This document shows positions 62,397 to 64,000 of a stretch of 64,000 bases of DNA, in pieces. The notes beneath the pieces were generated by a model. The model was given only the letters and a program-made list of their open reading frames with translations, was not told the DNA's origin and searched no databases. A program made the translations under genes and the position numbers. Origin of the DNA: Rhodococcus maanshanensis NBRC 100610. GTDB lineage: Bacteria > Actinomycetota > Actinomycetes > Mycobacteriales > Mycobacteriaceae. Positions within the stretch are counted from its first letter, which is position 1; every line of letters starts with the position of its first letter. The DNA lies in assembly GCF_001894865.1 (NCBI RefSeq), contig NZ_BCXA01000013.1, positions 1 through 64,000 on the forward strand. Reading direction: 5' to 3'.

Positions 62397-62917
62397 TGAA
62401 CAAGCAGACCAAGGGCGCCATCGCCGCAGGCGCGGCCGCACTCCTCCTCGCCGGTGGCGCGGGCACCATGGCCGCCTGGAACTCCTCGCAGACGGTCGCC
62501 GGCGGCGCGGTCAATTCCGGTACCCTCTCGCTGACCCAGAACGGCTCCCCGGCCGGCTGGAAGGAAAACGGCAACCCCGTTGACATCACCACCTTCAAGG
62601 CTGTGCCTGGCGATGTCATCACCTACAACGCCAGCTTCAAGGTCGGCGCCGTAGGTAAGAACCTCAACGCCACCCTGACGGCCGACACCTCCACGATCAC
62701 GGGCGACGCCGCCCTCATTTCGGCACTGGCTCCGAGCACCGTCGTGACGAAGAACGGTGCGCCGCTTGCCGGTGGTGCTATCACCGAGAGCAACAACAAC
62801 GACATCGTCGATGTTGCGGTGACGTTCACCTTCAACAATGCCACCGCCGGTACCACCGCCCAGGGTGCGGCCGTCAACCTGGCCAACTTCAATGTCAAGC
62901 TGCAGCAGAACAGCTAG
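62397..62917 (+). CDS. SipW-type signal peptide exported protein (TasA/camelysin-like)
   Basis: The 173-aa protein starts MNKQTKGAIAAGAAALLLAG and reaches GTMAAWNSSQTV. Hydrophobic residues followed by (A)AW(S/N) is the signature of alternate signal peptides cut by SipW-like peptidases. The mature part is Thr/Asn/Ala-rich and beta-prone (LNATLTADTSTITGD, VDVAVTFTFNNAT), with no cysteine. In Bacillus such proteins (TasA, CalY) form biofilm fibres. A rhodococcal family with this kind of signal is known. The probable peptidase is encoded two genes downstream. Confidence 0.8.
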
Positions 62918-62959
62918 TCAGGAGTTGCCTGCTCACCTCGGATGAGCAGCCTCTGGCAC

Positions 62960-62995
62960 GTCGGTCGCCGGCCCGATCCCGGGCCGGCGACCGAC
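62960..62995. terminator. Perfect 16-bp hairpin between the two SipW-type genes
   Basis: GTCGGTCGCCGGCCCG (62960-62975) pairs exactly with 62980-62995 around ATCC. It lies 43 bases after the first stop. It may be a partial terminator that sets higher expression of the first protein, or a 3' mRNA stabiliser. Confidence 0.75.
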
Positions 62996-63120
62996 GCCCT
63001 GCAGGTTCGCGGTGACCACACGTCGAGTGACCTGCGTTCGCCGCGTCGGCACAGCCGCACACATCAACGACTTCCCCGCGCCGTGGCGCCCCGTTATGCA
63101 GAGCAGGAAAGGCACGCCAA

Positions 63121-63735
63121 ATGTCTCGTCATGAGGTTTCGAGTTCACCGTCGGGGCTGGGTGCCCGGGCACGATCTGTGATGACCGGAAGCAAGCCTCG
63201 CGCGATCGCGTCGCTGGGGATCGTGTTGGGCCTCGGTGCAATCGGGACGCTGGCGGCCTGGAGCGACACGGCGACGGCGACGTCGGGTGTGTTCTCGACG
63301 GGGTCGATCGATCTGCAGCTCAATGGGCAGCAGGGCAATCCGGGTGCGTACGCGTTTGCGACGTTGACGAAGACCGGGATGATGCCGGGTAACAGTGTGG
63401 CGGCGACATTGCCGGTGCAGAACACGGGTTCGACGGCGTTCAACTACACGATGGCGGCTGCGGCGACGTCGTCGGTGTTGGCTCCGCACCTGAAGGTGAC
63501 GGTATCGACGGGTACCTCGAACGGGACCGTGTGCAGTGGTGGCACGGTGATTGCGAACAATGTGGCTCTGGTGTCGGGTGGCAGCGCGAACCTGATCGCC
63601 ACCCCGCGTCCATTGGCAGCGACGACGGGTGCCGAGACGTTGTGCTTCCAGGTGACCTTGGATCCGGCGGCTCCGACGAATGTGCAGAACCAGACGGTGA
63701 ACACCTCGTTCAACTTCAACGCGACGACGGCGTGA
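63121..63735 (+). CDS. Second SipW-type signal peptide exported protein
   Basis: The 204-aa protein from the ATG at 63121 has AGGAAAGG upstream. A later ATG at 63181 has no ribosome binding site, but would also leave a full signal. The signal region is AIASLGIVLGLGAIGTLAAW followed by SDTATATSG, again the AAWS signature. The mature part has SIDLQLNGQQGNPGAYAF, two cysteines (NGTVCSGGT, ETLCFQV) and the C-terminal VNTSFNFNATTA, resembling an Ig-like beta sandwich. It is probably a minor or accessory subunit exported with the first protein. Confidence 0.8.
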   Translation: MSRHEVSSSPSGLGARARSVMTGSKPRAIASLGIVLGLGAIGTLAAWSDTATATSGVFSTGSIDLQLNGQQGNPGAYAFATLTKTGMMPGNSVAATLPVQNTGSTAFNYTMAAAATSSVLAPHLKVTVSTGTSNGTVCSGGTVIANNVALVSGGSANLIATPRPLAATTGAETLCFQVTLDPAAPTNVQNQTVNTSFNFNATTA

Positions 63736-63742
63736 GCGCGTC

Positions 63743-64000
63743 ATGACCACTCAAGGAACTCCGATGAAATCGGATCGTGGACGGACCGGTCGTGAGATCG
63801 CACTGAACGTCGGCGCAATCGCCGGTCTGATCTGCGTTCTTGCGGCCGCCGCATCGTTCTTCTTCGGTATCAAGCCGCTGATCTTCCGGTCGGGCTCGAT
63901 GTCCCCGGAAATCACCACAGGTTCGCTCGCCCTCTCGCACAATGTTCCCGCGTCCGACCTCGCGGTCGGCGACGTGGTCAGCGTCCTCAATGAGCAGGGC
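63743..64000 (+). CDS. Signal peptidase I, SipW-like (truncated by window end)
   Basis: The first 86 codons are visible. A short cytoplasmic tail (MTTQGTPMKSDRGRTGREIA) leads into one membrane segment (VGAIAGLICVLAAAASFFFG). FRSGSMSPEI follows, with the catalytic serine in the SxMxP motif of S26 peptidases, then GDVVSVLNEQG. The start is 7 bases after the upstream stop. Its place behind two AAW-type substrates identifies it as their probable dedicated peptidase. The catalytic Lys/His region lies beyond the window, so the ER-type (S26B) assignment is inferred. Confidence 0.85.
   Translation, partial: MTTQGTPMKSDRGRTGREIALNVGAIAGLICVLAAAASFFFGIKPLIFRSGSMSPEITTGSLALSHNVPASDLAVGDVVSVLNEQG

Noticed and set aside
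1-64000. tRNA, rRNA, CRISPR array, prophage, intact insertion sequence or replication origin
   Set aside because: No cloverleaf-like segment, regularly spaced direct repeats, phage structural genes, complete transposase with terminal repeats or DnaA-box cluster was seen on reading both strands.

Overview
The window comes from a high-GC actinobacterium of the Mycobacteriales, most likely Rhodococcus or a close relative in the Nocardiaceae. Pointers are two steroid side-chain-type beta-oxidation gene sets, a KstD-type ketosteroid dehydrogenase, an F420-type LLM oxidoreductase, a DinB/mycothiol-type enzyme, an FprB homologue next to an AurF-like diiron protein (an arrangement known from mycobacteria), and many GTG/TTG starts. 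No tRNA, rRNA, CRISPR array, prophage or intact insertion sequence was seen. One short transposase remnant lies at 53281-53401.

Layout. 1-4.8 kb: the end of a catabolic operon (fused acyl-CoA dehydrogenase cut by the window edge, SCP2/thiolase-like protein, MaoC-type hydratase, thioesterase), closed by a perfect hairpin. 4.8-9.4 kb: a small exported protein, a large FAD/Fe-S D-2-hydroxyacid dehydrogenase-like protein, and two tandem paralogous 144-aa secreted proteins. 9.4-16.5 kb: divergent operons with two acyl-CoA synthetases, a SnoaL-like protein, an old-yellow-enzyme-type reductase, an SDR and an LLM oxidoreductase. 16.5-19.1 kb: two small conserved genes, then an XRE-cupin regulator divergent from azlCD with two clear operator palindromes. 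19.1-28.6 kb: a long steroid side-chain-like operon (MFS transporter, two acyl-CoA dehydrogenases, ChsH2-like, ChsH1-like, Ltp2-like, a second hydratase, two SDRs), ending in a hairpin of the same family as the one at 4.74 kb.

28.6-44.9 kb is mostly core and stress-related: PAP2 phosphatase, fprB, AurF-like protein, NRAMP transporter, MFS pump with TetR, secreted S1 protease, a lysine/alanine-rich protein, glutaryl-CoA dehydrogenase, an MBL-fold protein, GNAT, class III cyclase, ilvD, a DinB-like protein, VOC protein and a lipoprotein. 45-56.2 kb holds another MFS pump, a hotdog protein, 3-hydroxyacyl-CoA dehydrogenase, an acyl-CoA ligase with a divergent LuxR regulator, a TetR-kstD pair, the transposase remnant, a GntR-hydroxylase operon and an SDR with its own operator palindrome.

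56.2-64.0 kb is the most unusual part. Two tandem copies of a three-gene signalling unit (LuxR-type DNA-binding protein, histidine kinase, membrane partner protein) lie head to head with an operon encoding two exported proteins with SipW/TasA-type signal peptides and the start of their probable dedicated signal peptidase. One unit has a full response regulator; the other has only the DNA-binding domain. I propose that this signalling pair controls the SipW-type surface or matrix proteins. That link is inference from the shared 518-bp intergenic region.
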